Shown one piece after another: positions 52,716-62,098 of a stretch of 64,000 nucleotides of DNA. This stretch comes from Paenibacillus oceani. Lineage in GTDB: Bacteria; Bacillota; Bacilli; Paenibacillales; NBRC-103111. A program made the position numbers and the translations under genes. The stretch's first letter is position 1, and each line of letters begins with the position of its first letter. Location: positions 62,001 to 126,000 of the forward strand of contig NZ_JACXJA010000006.1 of the NCBI RefSeq assembly GCF_014705615.1, read 5' to 3'. The notes under the pieces are model-generated. The model did not search any database. It saw only the letters and a program-made list of their open reading frames with translations, and was not told the origin of the DNA.

Positions 52716-53348
52716 TCACACCTTGGCAGCCGCAGGGCCCTCCTGCGTAAATAAAGGCCGCGGTCCCCCGACATACCTGACGACGATCTCCGGCTCCTGC
52801 AAGCTCAGCCAGTAGATGCTGCCGTTGCTTTCCTCGAAGCGGACGGCGCTTTGATGATCGAGCCCGAGCGCCGCGCGCAGCAGAAACCGGTTGAACCCGC
52901 CGTGGGCGAACAGCGCGACCCGTTCGTCTCCCGGGAACTCGCGGCGCAGCCGCCCGAGCACAGCCAGCGCCCGCCGGTGGCCCATCTCCGGCGTCTCGTC
53001 GCCGGCATACAACCAGCCGTCCGGCTCCACCTCGTCCTCGATAACGATCCCCGGGTACGCACGCTCCAGCTCCTGCGCCGTTGGGCCGCGATACAGGCCG
53101 CGGTCGCGCACCTCGTAAGCGTCGATCCATACCCGGATCTGCAAGCCGCTGGACCGGGCCAGCGGCTGCGCCGTCTGCAGCGCGCGCACGAGCGGACTGG
53201 AGACGATATGCGTCAGGTCCGCTCCCTTCATGCACTCCGCCACATACCCGGCCTGCCGCAAGCCCAGCTCCGTCAAGTCGCAGTCGGGCATATCCTCCTT
53301 GCACGTATTGCCGACGGATTGACCGTGTCGGATAATAAACAGCTCCAT
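52716..53348 (-). CDS. Histidine phosphatase family protein, copy 3
   Basis: A 210-residue paralog of the copies at 38176 and 50569. Motifs are IIRHGQSVGNT near residue 8, SSPLVRALQTAQPL near residue 55, the acidic IEDEVEPDGW loop and LFAHGGFNRFLL near residue 150. Near its end NGSIYWLSL matches the NGTMYWL and NCSIWWL segments of the other two. The ATG shares one base with the stop of the preceding Gfo/Idh gene, so it belongs to the same transcript. Confidence 0.88.
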   Translation of the reverse strand: MELFIIRHGQSVGNTCKEDMPDCDLTELGLRQAGYVAECMKGADLTHIVSSPLVRALQTAQPLARSSGLQIRVWIDAYEVRDRGLYRGPTAQELERAYPGIVIEDEVEPDGWLYAGDETPEMGHRRALAVLGRLRREFPGDERVALFAHGGFNRFLLRAALGLDHQSAVRFEESNGSIYWLSLQEPEIVVRYVGGPRPLFTQEGPAAAKV

Positions 53349-54385
53349 TACACGTTCACCGCTTCCCCCGTCTCCGCCGAACGGTAGAGAGCTTCCAAGA
53401 TTTGTTGGACGATGACGCCTTGACGAGGGGTCGACAGCATCTCGCCCTTGCCTTCCAGCGCATCGATAAACGCTTCGAGCTGAAGCTGATGCGAATCGGG
53501 ATCGGGCAGCTTCGGAGCCGTAATATCCACGACGGTGCCGAATTTGTTCTGGAAGACGGCCCCGGTCTTGAAATCGCAGCCCCCTTTCGTCCCGTGCAGC
53601 AGAACAGTGTTATTCGTATGGTTCGGCATATGCACGATAAAGCTTGACTCGATCAGGAGAGTCGCTCCGTTCTCGAAGCGGACCATGCCCATAGCCAAGT
53701 CCTCCACCGTGTAGTTCCGGTAATCCCACGGCGTGGGAACCGTCTCGAACGGTTTCGTGCCGAGCTCCTGGTACGTAGCCCCCATGACCTGCACCGGCTT
53801 TGGAAAGTTCATGTACCATAAAGCCAGATCGAGCATATGAACGCCGATATCGATCAACGGACCGCCACCCTGCAGCTCTTTGTTGACGAACACGCCTCCG
53901 GGAATCCCGTTACGGCGCATGGCCGTAACCCGCCCCGCATAGATGTCGCCAATCTCCCCGTTGTCGATAAACCGTTTGATATACTGCGCCCTGCCCTTAT
54001 ATCGGTTGTTAAATCCGTAAGCGAGTATTTTGCCGGACGCTTCCGCGGCAAGCTCCATCTCGACCGCCTCCGCGGCGGTCATCGCCGGCGGCTTCTCGCA
54101 CAGCACATGACAGCCCGCGCGGAGCGCCGCGATGGCGGCCGGTGCATGGAACTTGTTCGGGGTGCAGACGCTGACCGCGTCGAGCTCCACCTGCGCGAAC
54201 ATGTCGTTGTAATCGGTAAACGTATGGGCGAATCCGTGCGCCTCGGTGTTATACCTTAACGTCTGCTCGTTAACGTCGGCGATCGCGACGAGCTCAACCC
54301 GGTCGGCGTGTTTTTTGTAGTTGGCGATATGCGCCGCTTGAGCGATGCCTCCACCGCCAATAATGCCGATTTTCAATTTCCCCAC
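53348..54385 (-). CDS. Gfo/Idh/MocA-family oxidoreductase
   Basis: A 345-residue NAD(P)-dependent sugar oxidoreductase-like protein. The Rossmann motif is IGIIGGGGIAQAAH near residue 6, the conserved Lys lies in CEKPPAMTAAEA near residue 95, and the substrate domain has GGGPLIDIGVHMLDLALWYM near residue 172. The GTG start follows GGAGGAG. It is related to but distinct from the product of 15410-16471. It links the ABC transporter genes (24 bases upstream) to the phosphatase downstream, suggesting the imported sugar is oxidised and dephosphorylated. Confidence 0.9.
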   Translation of the reverse strand: MGKLKIGIIGGGGIAQAAHIANYKKHADRVELVAIADVNEQTLRYNTEAHGFAHTFTDYNDMFAQVELDAVSVCTPNKFHAPAAIAALRAGCHVLCEKPPAMTAAEAVEMELAAEASGKILAYGFNNRYKGRAQYIKRFIDNGEIGDIYAGRVTAMRRNGIPGGVFVNKELQGGGPLIDIGVHMLDLALWYMNFPKPVQVMGATYQELGTKPFETVPTPWDYRNYTVEDLAMGMVRFENGATLLIESSFIVHMPNHTNNTVLLHGTKGGCDFKTGAVFQNKFGTVVDITAPKLPDPDSHQLQLEAFIDALEGKGEMLSTPRQGVIVQQILEALYRSAETGEAVNV

Positions 54386-54409
54386 AGCGGCTCTCTCCTC
54401 CTTTATCTG

Positions 54410-55735
54410 TTACTTGGTGCCGAGCGATTTCTGAATGTCCGCCTTCAGGCCGTTCAGCTGACGTTCCATCGTTTCCTCGATTTGCGTCAAGATGGCGCGG
54501 GAATCCTGGTTTTTCTTAATGCCTTCCTCCAGCATTTCCGCCCAGATCTTGGAGGCGTCTGCATAGGCGGGAGTGCGCGGCGACATTTGCGACTTCTTGA
54601 TCGCTTCGACTCCAAAAGCAGCCGCATTTTGTCCGCCGAACCCGGCGATCGAATTGTTTTTCACGGCCGGCAGTTCCCAGGACGGCATATACGGGGACAA
54701 GCGCAGCGACTTCACGTATTCCTCGGTTGCAACCTCGGACATGGCGGCAAACTTCGCGTATTCCCAGGCTGCTTCCTTGTTTTTGCCTTGCGAAGGAATG
54801 ACGTAGACGTCGAAGCCCCAGCCTTTCGCCGAGCCGAGCGGCAGCTGGGCCAGCCTCCAGTTCCCCATATTATCCGCTTTGTTGCCGCCTTTCTCATAGA
54901 AGCTGCCGAGCGAACCAAGCAGGTTGAAATACGTGATCAGCTTGCCGCTGTTGAGCGCTTGGTCCGTCTCCTCTTTCGAAGCGGTAAAGGCGAGATCGAG
55001 CTGTGCAGCACGCTTGGCGAAATCGATCGCTTTGACGTATGTGTCCCCGTTGCGGAGATATTTCATCGAGCGATCGTAAAAGCTCGTATGCGGAGCGGCG
55101 ATGTCCGTCACTTCGCTCAACCGTCTGAACATGTAGTGACCTTTCTGTCTTAACTTCTTCGCCATGTCGAAGAAATTTTCCGGATCGGAGACGAACTTGC
55201 TCACCTCGTCAGGCTTGCTCGGGAAGCCGTTCTGCTCGAAAATGTCGTTCCGGTACAGCATGACATAAGGAGAATACGTGTACGGAAGACCGATCAGCCG
55301 TTTCTCGTCCATCGATTTGGACAAGTTCCATGCCGCCGGCAGGAAGTCCTTCTCCAGCTCTTTGGCGTTGTACGGCGGTGCATACAAATCTTCCAGCCCG
55401 CTCGCCGTCCCGAACTTCCACAGGTGGGCTTCCCACACGCGCGCCACATCGGGCGCTCCGTTGCCTGCGGCCAGCGCGACGACAACGGCGTCGACATGCT
55501 CCTTCGGAGCGCTGGATTCGATTTTCACATTCGGGTGCAATTTCATGAACGCTTCAGAGACAGCCGGACTATCGCCCCAGACGACTAGCGTACCGGACAG
55601 CTCCTTTTTGGCGACAGCCGCCTTCGCCTCGTCCGCGGGCGTTTTCTCCGAACCGCCCGACCCTCCGCACGCGCTGACCGTTAATGAGATGAACAACAAG
55701 CTTGCGATCAGCTTCATTCGCTTAACTCCATGCAT
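54410..55735 (-). CDS. ABC sugar solute-binding lipoprotein, copy A
   Basis: A 441-residue family-1 extracellular binding protein. The N-terminus has a signal peptide with a lipobox (LLFISLTVSACGGSGG), cleaved before Cys near residue 23, so it is anchored in the outer leaflet. Later blocks are GTLVVWGDSPAVSEAFMKLHPNV, IGLPYTYSPYVMLYRNDIF near residue 155 and NKEAAWEYAKFAAMSEVATEEY. It resembles the neighbouring binding protein over its whole length. The start follows GGGGAGCGAG. Ligand probably an oligosaccharide. Confidence 0.9.
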   Translation of the reverse strand: MHGVKRMKLIASLLFISLTVSACGGSGGSEKTPADEAKAAVAKKELSGTLVVWGDSPAVSEAFMKLHPNVKIESSAPKEHVDAVVVALAAGNGAPDVARVWEAHLWKFGTASGLEDLYAPPYNAKELEKDFLPAAWNLSKSMDEKRLIGLPYTYSPYVMLYRNDIFEQNGFPSKPDEVSKFVSDPENFFDMAKKLRQKGHYMFRRLSEVTDIAAPHTSFYDRSMKYLRNGDTYVKAIDFAKRAAQLDLAFTASKEETDQALNSGKLITYFNLLGSLGSFYEKGGNKADNMGNWRLAQLPLGSAKGWGFDVYVIPSQGKNKEAAWEYAKFAAMSEVATEEYVKSLRLSPYMPSWELPAVKNNSIAGFGGQNAAAFGVEAIKKSQMSPRTPAYADASKIWAEMLEEGIKKNQDSRAILTQIEETMERQLNGLKADIQKSLGTK

Positions 55736-55798
55736 CGTTCTCGCTCCCCTTTACGAGTTTGGGATAAAACGATAATCAAGTTTCCGCCGACACTGCGC

Positions 55799-57103
55799 TT
55801 ATTTCGCAACAAATTTTTTCATCTCGGCAATTTCCGCCGCCAGCTTTTTCTCGATCGCTTCCTGGGCTTGCTGCATCAGAGCCCGGGAATCCATATTTTT
55901 CTTCAGCCCTTCGTCTACAATCTCATCCCAGACGTCCGATGCGCTGTCGTCCGCCTTGACCATCGGTTCGTACTTCATGCCGTCCATAATCGAGGCGCCG
56001 AACGCCAGCGTGTTCTGACCGCCGAACGCCGGATCTTTCGTGTCCTTGAACTCGGGCAAATTCCACGACGGACGGTATGGCGAGATTTGCGCCGTTTTCA
56101 GGTTTTCCTTCAAAGCTTCTTCGCCCATCGTAATGAACTTGATATATTCCCAAGCCGCTTCCTTGTTTTTGCTTTGAGAAGGGATCGAGTAGGTGCCGTA
56201 CCCTTGCCCGTACACTTGGCCGAATGGAGTCGTCGTCACTTTCCATTTGCCGTAAGCTTCCGACTTCGAGCCGTCCTGGAACGTGGAGACGCGGTAGAGC
56301 CCTCCGAAGTAAGCGACGAGACGTCCGTTGTTGACCGCCTGATCCGTTTCCTCCTTCGTTCCGCTGAAGACGAGCTGCAGTTGGTTGGCGCGCTTGAGAT
56401 AATCGAGCGATTTGACGTAAGACTCGGTATTGCGGATATATTCCATCTTGCTATTGAAGAACGTGTCGCCGACGGTAAACGTGGACATATTACCCAGGCT
56501 GCGGAAGAAATAATGGCCTTTGCTTCTCATTTTCATCGCCATGCTGAAAAACTGCTCCGGATCGGAAACATACTTTCCGACTTCCTTCGGATCGGAAGGG
56601 AAACCGTTCTGCTCGAATATATCAGCGCGATAAAACATGACGTAAGGCGTATACCGCCACGGAATGCCGAACAGCTTCTTGCCGTCAAGCGTCGTCGACA
56701 TCTTCCAGGCGCCGTCGACGAAATCTTTTCTCAGATCGACGGCATTGTACGGAGCCGCCAGCAAATTTTCGAGACCGTCGACCGTCCGGAATTTCCAGTA
56801 GTGGGCCTGCGACAATTCGACGACGTCCGGAGCGCCGCTGCCGGCGGCCAGAGCAACGATGGTGGCATCCTCGTGCTTGCTCGGCGTATCGAGAATAAGC
56901 TTGACGTTCGGATATTTTTTCTGAAACAGCTCATTTACGGTATCGCCGGCGGAAGATCCCCACACGAGCAGATCCCCTTTAATATCCTTCGCGGCCTCCG
57001 GGTTATCCTTGCCAACGTTCCCGAGCTCCTCGTCCTTGCCTCCGCAGCCGCTTAATCCGATCGCAAGCAGTGCGATCGCCGAGAGCAAAACAAAACGCTT
57101 CAT
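55799..57103 (-). CDS. ABC sugar solute-binding lipoprotein, copy B
   Basis: A 434-residue family-1 binding protein with signal peptide and lipobox (IALLAIGLSGCGGKDEE, Cys near residue 20). Shared blocks with copy A include GDLLVWGSSAGDTVNELFQKKYPNV, ALAAGSGAPDV, IPWRYTPYVMFYRADIFEQNGFPSDP and NKEAAWEYIKFITMGEEALKE. It is 63 bases upstream of copy A and 159 bases downstream of a permease gene. Two tandem binding proteins suggest a widened ligand range or a recent duplication. Confidence 0.92.
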   Translation of the reverse strand: MKRFVLLSAIALLAIGLSGCGGKDEELGNVGKDNPEAAKDIKGDLLVWGSSAGDTVNELFQKKYPNVKLILDTPSKHEDATIVALAAGSGAPDVVELSQAHYWKFRTVDGLENLLAAPYNAVDLRKDFVDGAWKMSTTLDGKKLFGIPWRYTPYVMFYRADIFEQNGFPSDPKEVGKYVSDPEQFFSMAMKMRSKGHYFFRSLGNMSTFTVGDTFFNSKMEYIRNTESYVKSLDYLKRANQLQLVFSGTKEETDQAVNNGRLVAYFGGLYRVSTFQDGSKSEAYGKWKVTTTPFGQVYGQGYGTYSIPSQSKNKEAAWEYIKFITMGEEALKENLKTAQISPYRPSWNLPEFKDTKDPAFGGQNTLAFGASIMDGMKYEPMVKADDSASDVWDEIVDEGLKKNMDSRALMQQAQEAIEKKLAAEIAEMKKFVAK

Positions 57104-57262
57104 TTTTTTCGCTCCTTCACCGTATAGTTCCTAACCCATTCAGTACCCCTGGCTTGCATGACTAGACCCACGTTTGCTTCATGACACAGACCCGCTTATG
57201 AATGAACCTCACAGCCGAATTGCGGCTTGTTCGCCGCCGCGCATCCCCCCTCTCGATACCGG

Positions 57263-58261
57263 TTATTCGCCGGCTATTCCGGTCCTCTCGACACTTTCCA
57301 CGAAATACCTCTGCGTGTACAGATACAAGATCAGAATCGGCAGAATCGTCATAAGCGCGCCCGCCATCATCTTCTCATGGTTCGTCGGCAGCTGCCCGAT
57401 TCCGTCCTTTGCGTCGCCGCTCTCGGAGATCGCCTCTTTCTGCTGACCGAAGTTGGACTCCCGGAAGTTGCCCAGCATCTGATTCAGCGTGAACGTATTC
57501 GTCTTCTTCAAGTACAGATCGGGAAAATACGAATCGTTCCAGTGCCAGACGATCGAGAACAGGAACACGACGAGGATGGCCGGCTTCGCCATCGGCAGCA
57601 TGATCGACAGGAACGTACGGAACGCCCCCGCGCCGTCGATGCGCGCCGCTTCTTCCATCTGATGCGGCAAGCCGCGGAAAAACTGCATGAACACCATGAC
57701 GAACAAGGCGCCGCGCAGCCCGTGCCCGAACAAGTTCGGAATGAGCAGCGGACTGTACGTATTCAGCCAGTTCAGCCGGCTGAACAGCAGGTACAGCGGC
57801 ACGACGATCGCTTGCGGCGGCACGAGAAAGGTGAACAGCAGCAGCACGATCAGCACCGTATAACCCGGGAACCGGTAACGCGCGAACCCGTAACCCGCGA
57901 TCGAGCAGCCCACCAGATGAAGCAAGGCGCCGCCGACGGACAAGATGATGCTGTTAATGAAATGTTCCATAAACCCCATGCCCCGGAAGGCGAAGGCGAA
58001 GTTCTCGAAGCTGATTCCTTTCGGAATCCACTGTACCGTGCCGTCGGCCGCATCCCGCGCCGTCATCAGCGACTGACTGATCATGAACAGCACCGGATAC
58101 AGGAAGACAAACGATAAGCTGAGGATGATCACGTAATGGAACACCCCGGTCGTGATGTCCGCAGTCCGGCGTGCTCCCGACGTCTTCCAGAGCGGCAAGG
58201 CGGATTGCGTCCAACCGGGCGATTTCTTTTTATAGGCAAGAGTGACCTGCGCTTCCTTCAT
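57263..58261 (-). CDS. ABC sugar permease, MalG/LacG-like
   Basis: A 332-residue membrane protein with six hydrophobic helices. The permease-ATPase coupling EAA loop is EEAARIDGAGAFRTFLSIMLPMAKPAI near residue 215. The N-terminal extension of ~40 charged residues precedes the first helix. It would pair with the 292-residue permease immediately upstream (gap of five bases). Start after AAGGAGG. A second copy of this permease type lies at the window end (63606). Confidence 0.92.
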   Translation of the reverse strand: MKEAQVTLAYKKKSPGWTQSALPLWKTSGARRTADITTGVFHYVIILSLSFVFLYPVLFMISQSLMTARDAADGTVQWIPKGISFENFAFAFRGMGFMEHFINSIILSVGGALLHLVGCSIAGYGFARYRFPGYTVLIVLLLFTFLVPPQAIVVPLYLLFSRLNWLNTYSPLLIPNLFGHGLRGALFVMVFMQFFRGLPHQMEEAARIDGAGAFRTFLSIMLPMAKPAILVVFLFSIVWHWNDSYFPDLYLKKTNTFTLNQMLGNFRESNFGQQKEAISESGDAKDGIGQLPTNHEKMMAGALMTILPILILYLYTQRYFVESVERTGIAGE

Positions 58262-58266
58262 TGACG

Positions 58267-59145
58267 CTACCTCCTTTCCTGCGACAGTGCCGTAGTATTG
58301 CGGAACAGGAAAAACACGATGCCGATGATGACGAATATGCAGATGGAGTAGATCCAGCCGACGGCCGCGCCGTAAGCGAAGTTGAACTTATTGAAGATCA
58401 GCTCGTAAATAAACCGCATCATCTCGTTCGTCACCGAGGTGAACGAGTCGACGATCGAGAACAAGGTGCTGATGAACAGCATCGGCATGAGCATCGGGAA
58501 CGTAATCTTCCAGAAGCACTCCCACCCGGTCGCTCCGTCGCACTTCGCCGCTTCGTACAGCGTAGGCGATACGGTCTGCAGCCCGGCGAGCAGGATCAGG
58601 ATCGGCACGCCCGCGCCCCACATGACGAGGGTGAGCGAATCCATCATCGTCAGCAGCGGGTTCAGCAGCTGCAGCGGGATGTATTCGGCCAGCGTCTCCT
58701 TAAGCCCGGCCTGCTGGAAGATCGGCAGCGTCGCCGCCCCCTGCTTCGTCAGCGTCGACAGTGTCTGGCCGGTAGCGATAATGACCGGCAGGAAGAAGAC
58801 GCCCCGGAAGAAGACCCGCCCCTTCATCGGTCGATTGAGCAGCAGCGCGCTGAACATCGAGAAGATGAGGATCAGCGGCACGTGCACGATCATCTTCACC
58901 ATCGTCGTCTGCAGCGTCGGCAGCAAGTCGACGTCGACCGTGAAGGCGTGGCGGTAATGCTTGAGGCCTACCGGAGTGGAAGCGAGCTTCCCTCCGGTCA
59001 GCTTCAAATCCTGAAACGAATAGATGATCGATTCGATGAGGGGCATCGCCATAAAGACGGCGAACCCGATCACCCATAACGATACGAAGGCGTATCCTTC
59101 AAACATCGTCCGCGTACGCAGCGACAGTCGCAGCTTTGTTTTCAT
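58267..59145 (-). CDS. ABC sugar permease, MalF/LacF-like
   Basis: A 292-residue permease with about six hydrophobic helices. The EAA loop reads YEAAKCDGATGWECFWKITFPMLMPML near residue 190. The N-terminal RTRTMFEGYAFVSLW is typical of the inner-membrane partner of the MalG-like subunit. Its ATG overlaps the stop of the DUF5696 gene by four bases (ATGA), so translation is coupled. Confidence 0.92.
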   Translation of the reverse strand: MKTKLRLSLRTRTMFEGYAFVSLWVIGFAVFMAMPLIESIIYSFQDLKLTGGKLASTPVGLKHYRHAFTVDVDLLPTLQTTMVKMIVHVPLILIFSMFSALLLNRPMKGRVFFRGVFFLPVIIATGQTLSTLTKQGAATLPIFQQAGLKETLAEYIPLQLLNPLLTMMDSLTLVMWGAGVPILILLAGLQTVSPTLYEAAKCDGATGWECFWKITFPMLMPMLFISTLFSIVDSFTSVTNEMMRFIYELIFNKFNFAYGAAVGWIYSICIFVIIGIVFFLFRNTTALSQERR

Positions 59146-61469
59146 CGTCCGCTCCCTCCCTGTACGACGGAAAACCCGCCGGGACTGACCGTAACACCGT
59201 TCACGGTCCGGGACAGCTGCCCGTAGTTGACGACGATGGTTACCCCGTTGCTGTAAGTCGTCCGGTATACGTCCTGCATGACGCGCTCATGCCCTGTAAT
59301 CGTCGCGTCTACGACTTTGTTTAACGCTTCCGCCGCCTTGCGGTATTCTTCGGCCGCAGGTTCGAGCCAAGTGTCCGCCTCCGAGCTGAACAAGCCGTCC
59401 ATCGGCGTCCGTTTCAGCTTGGAGGAGTTTTCATGCGTCAGCTGATATTTCGGCACGGCTCCATATTCGACCATACGCAGAAACGACTTCTTCGGATCTT
59501 CGCGCAGGTTTCCGGCTTCCGAGGAATACGGGATCAGGCCGTGCAGCGCAATCTGGTAAAACGGTACGGTGGCGTCCTCGTACGTGTAATGGCTCGAATC
59601 GGCCGGAGCTCCATCGATCCGGTCGGCGAACCCGAACGTATACGCGTTGCCTCCGGTTACCGCTACGCTGCCGAGCTGCTTCCGGGTTAGCTCCATCGCT
59701 TCCTGCCACAGCCCAATTGTCTGCTTGCGGTACAGCGGCGAAGATACCCGCAGATCGCTGTACAGCTTCTCGCCCATATAGTTCAGCCGCAGTCCGCTGA
59801 CGTCCAGCTCGGCATACCGGGCAAGCTCCGGCTTCAAGTAGTCGTTCACGGCTACGCCCGGATTGAGCATATGGTACGAAGTTCCCCGCTTCACCTGCAG
59901 GGTGGCCGGATGCGGATCGTAAAACGTCAGCACTTCCCGCTTCATCCCGTAGATCGCGTCCCGCGACGCCCGGTAGTCGCCTTTGGGGGCGAAAGGCAAC
60001 ACATAGTTCGCATCCAGGTACACCGGAATTTGTTTGGATTTGGCGTATTCGATCAGACTCGTAAGTCCATCGTCGCCGCCAAGCTTGCCGGCTACCGGGA
60101 AATGCTGCGGCTGCTTGCCGTACACGCCCCCGTCAGACCAGCCCTCCAGCACCAGCTCCAGCCGGTTCACGCCTTGGGCGGCGAAACGGTCGATCGTTTC
60201 CTTGGCCTGGGCAAACGTCGTCATCCCGATATAGGTGCTGCCGATAATCTCGTCGCGGACGACGCCGCCGACCAGATGAAGCCGCAGCGGAAGCTGCTCC
60301 TGACGGACCGGCTTCACGCCTTTGTCTTTGATCAAGTGGTCGCGGTACGCTTGCGCCATGCCCACGTATCCGCTCTTGTCTCCTTCGAGCAGCACGTACC
60401 GGACTTTGCGCTCGCCTTCCAGCATCGTGCCCTGGAAGAACGGAACTTCGCCGGAATCCCCGATGAATATGCTATCGCTGCTCCGGTACATGAATTCGAC
60501 CGACGAGCGGTAGATGTCTACGTTCTGGTAGCCGGAAGGAGCGGCGATAATATTCGCGTCGTGTTCGCCTTCCGTAACGATGCCGACGAAGCCCTGGTCG
60601 CCGCGCTTGATGCCGAAGACGGGCAGCGCCACCCGTTCCTGCGGATCGGAGTAAATGTCTTCCTTCGGATTTTTCGTGACGACGCTTTTCGTCTGGCTGT
60701 CGAACGCCTCGTCGCCGCCGTAAATCGATTGGTAAAACTGATCGTAGTATTCCAGATGCTCTTTCTTGAACTCCATCAGCGCGCCGGCTCCGTCCGGATA
60801 AAACACGAAACCGTTCTCGCTCGGATGTCCCGAACCGAAGTAAGGGAGCGGCTCGACACTGACCACTTTACACTTGTTCTCCTCGACGATTGAATCGAAC
60901 GGGACGTTCACTTCGAAGCCGTCCGGGGTCAGCTTGTATTCCATGGCAAAGCTGATGCCGAGCGAGATCAGCTTGTAGTTCACCCGTACCCCGCCGTCGA
61001 TCAGCGCCGGAGTAAGCGTCCCGGCTTCCTTGTACGGGTAGGTCGGGGAAGCCGACGTTCCTTGCGTATAGCGGAGCGTCACCGGATTTTCCACGATCGG
61101 CTTCTGATGGCTCGCGATTCCTTCCTGATTTTCCGGGTACGTGTACCAGCGCTTGCCGGTCGCCGGGGATTCCAGGTAAACCATCCCCTTGCTCTCGTCG
61201 TAGTACATCACCAGACTCCCATTGCTCGCCACTTTTTTGACTTCCTTGCTGGAGCGGCCGTCCAGACCGACCATTTGAATCGGTCCTTCGTCGTTCGTAT
61301 TCGTACAACTGTTCAAAAACGTCTCTTTTTCCGTTTTCACTCCCGCGTCGCGCGCTGCCTTGGCTCTTTTGGCTTCCTGCGTCAATTTAAAGTCGTAGGA
61401 GAGAGCGGCTCCGAGCAGTGTGCCGATCAGGATCGTATGAAAGCAGATCCGCGCAATTCGTTTTAACAT
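59142..61469 (-). CDS. DUF5696-domain membrane-anchored glycosidase-like protein
   Basis: A 775-residue protein with one N-terminal anchor (IARICFHTILIGTLLGAALSYDF). The body matches the DUF5696 proteins of Paenibacillus-type ABC loci: an N-terminal beta-sandwich (MVYLESPATGKRWYTYPE; FVFYPDGAGALMEFKKEH) and then a TIM-barrel-like part (GVNRLELVLEGWSDGGVYGKQP; IPVYLDANYVLPF; GDVSGLRLNYMGEKLYSD-type). The conserved EGWSDGG acidic block is a candidate active site. It probably sits outside the cell and trims or presents glycan to the binding proteins. Start after GAGGAGGGGG. Confidence 0.8.
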   Translation of the reverse strand: MLKRIARICFHTILIGTLLGAALSYDFKLTQEAKRAKAARDAGVKTEKETFLNSCTNTNDEGPIQMVGLDGRSSKEVKKVASNGSLVMYYDESKGMVYLESPATGKRWYTYPENQEGIASHQKPIVENPVTLRYTQGTSASPTYPYKEAGTLTPALIDGGVRVNYKLISLGISFAMEYKLTPDGFEVNVPFDSIVEENKCKVVSVEPLPYFGSGHPSENGFVFYPDGAGALMEFKKEHLEYYDQFYQSIYGGDEAFDSQTKSVVTKNPKEDIYSDPQERVALPVFGIKRGDQGFVGIVTEGEHDANIIAAPSGYQNVDIYRSSVEFMYRSSDSIFIGDSGEVPFFQGTMLEGERKVRYVLLEGDKSGYVGMAQAYRDHLIKDKGVKPVRQEQLPLRLHLVGGVVRDEIIGSTYIGMTTFAQAKETIDRFAAQGVNRLELVLEGWSDGGVYGKQPQHFPVAGKLGGDDGLTSLIEYAKSKQIPVYLDANYVLPFAPKGDYRASRDAIYGMKREVLTFYDPHPATLQVKRGTSYHMLNPGVAVNDYLKPELARYAELDVSGLRLNYMGEKLYSDLRVSSPLYRKQTIGLWQEAMELTRKQLGSVAVTGGNAYTFGFADRIDGAPADSSHYTYEDATVPFYQIALHGLIPYSSEAGNLREDPKKSFLRMVEYGAVPKYQLTHENSSKLKRTPMDGLFSSEADTWLEPAAEEYRKAAEALNKVVDATITGHERVMQDVYRTTYSNGVTIVVNYGQLSRTVNGVTVSPGGFSVVQGGSGR

Positions 61470-61483
61470 ACCCTCCCCCTCCT

Positions 61484-62098
61484 CTACATCCTCAGATTCA
61501 GCTCTTTTACGATGCCGAACACGAAATTGAACGCCTGATTGACGAGCCCGTAAATCATGATGAAGACGAACCAGATGATCAGCATGCCGACGATGGTCAG
61601 TAGCAGAATAAAGATCAGCTTATACAGCGTAAAATCATGGATGATCTTCACCTTCATAATGAGCAGAAAAGCGACCCATACGAACAGGAAGCCGGTCAGA
61701 AAGACGTAAACGGGCATCTCCTGAAGCGTCATCACGTTCGTCAGCAGCGAGATCGGGATGATCAGCAGGGCGTATGGCGCCAGAGCGTAAGCGCTGCCGA
61801 CCAGAATCTCCTTGAACCGCCCTTCTCCGTCCTGAATCGTGCTGACCCCCCAGTTGGAGATGGACCACGTCAACCACAGCACAATTATCGAAACGGCTTC
61901 GGTCACGAACGAGATCTCGAATGCCTCGCGCTGCTGGTACAAAATGCTGGACAACAACAGGGAGATCATCCGGAAGGCGATCACGAGGGCGATCATCAGG
62001 ATGCCGTCGCGGATTCGCGCCCGTCCCGGTTCCTGCAAATCGTTGTAGAAATCGATCGGGTGCGCGAGCACTTGTTTGGTCATATTCAAAAAGCTCAT
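61484..62098 (-). CDS. Yip1-family membrane protein
   Basis: A 204-residue integral membrane protein with five hydrophobic helices. It begins with the typical Yip1 run VLAHPIDFYNDLQEPGRARIRDGILMIALVIAFRM. Yip1 proteins recur beside DUF5696 and NHL-type proteins in Paenibacillaceae ABC loci; their function is unknown. Its ATG overlaps the stop of the NHL gene by four bases, and it ends 14 bases before the DUF5696 gene. Confidence 0.85.
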   Translation of the reverse strand: MSFLNMTKQVLAHPIDFYNDLQEPGRARIRDGILMIALVIAFRMISLLLSSILYQQREAFEISFVTEAVSIIVLWLTWSISNWGVSTIQDGEGRFKEILVGSAYALAPYALLIIPISLLTNVMTLQEMPVYVFLTGFLFVWVAFLLIMKVKIIHDFTLYKLIFILLLTIVGMLIIWFVFIMIYGLVNQAFNFVFGIVKELNLRM

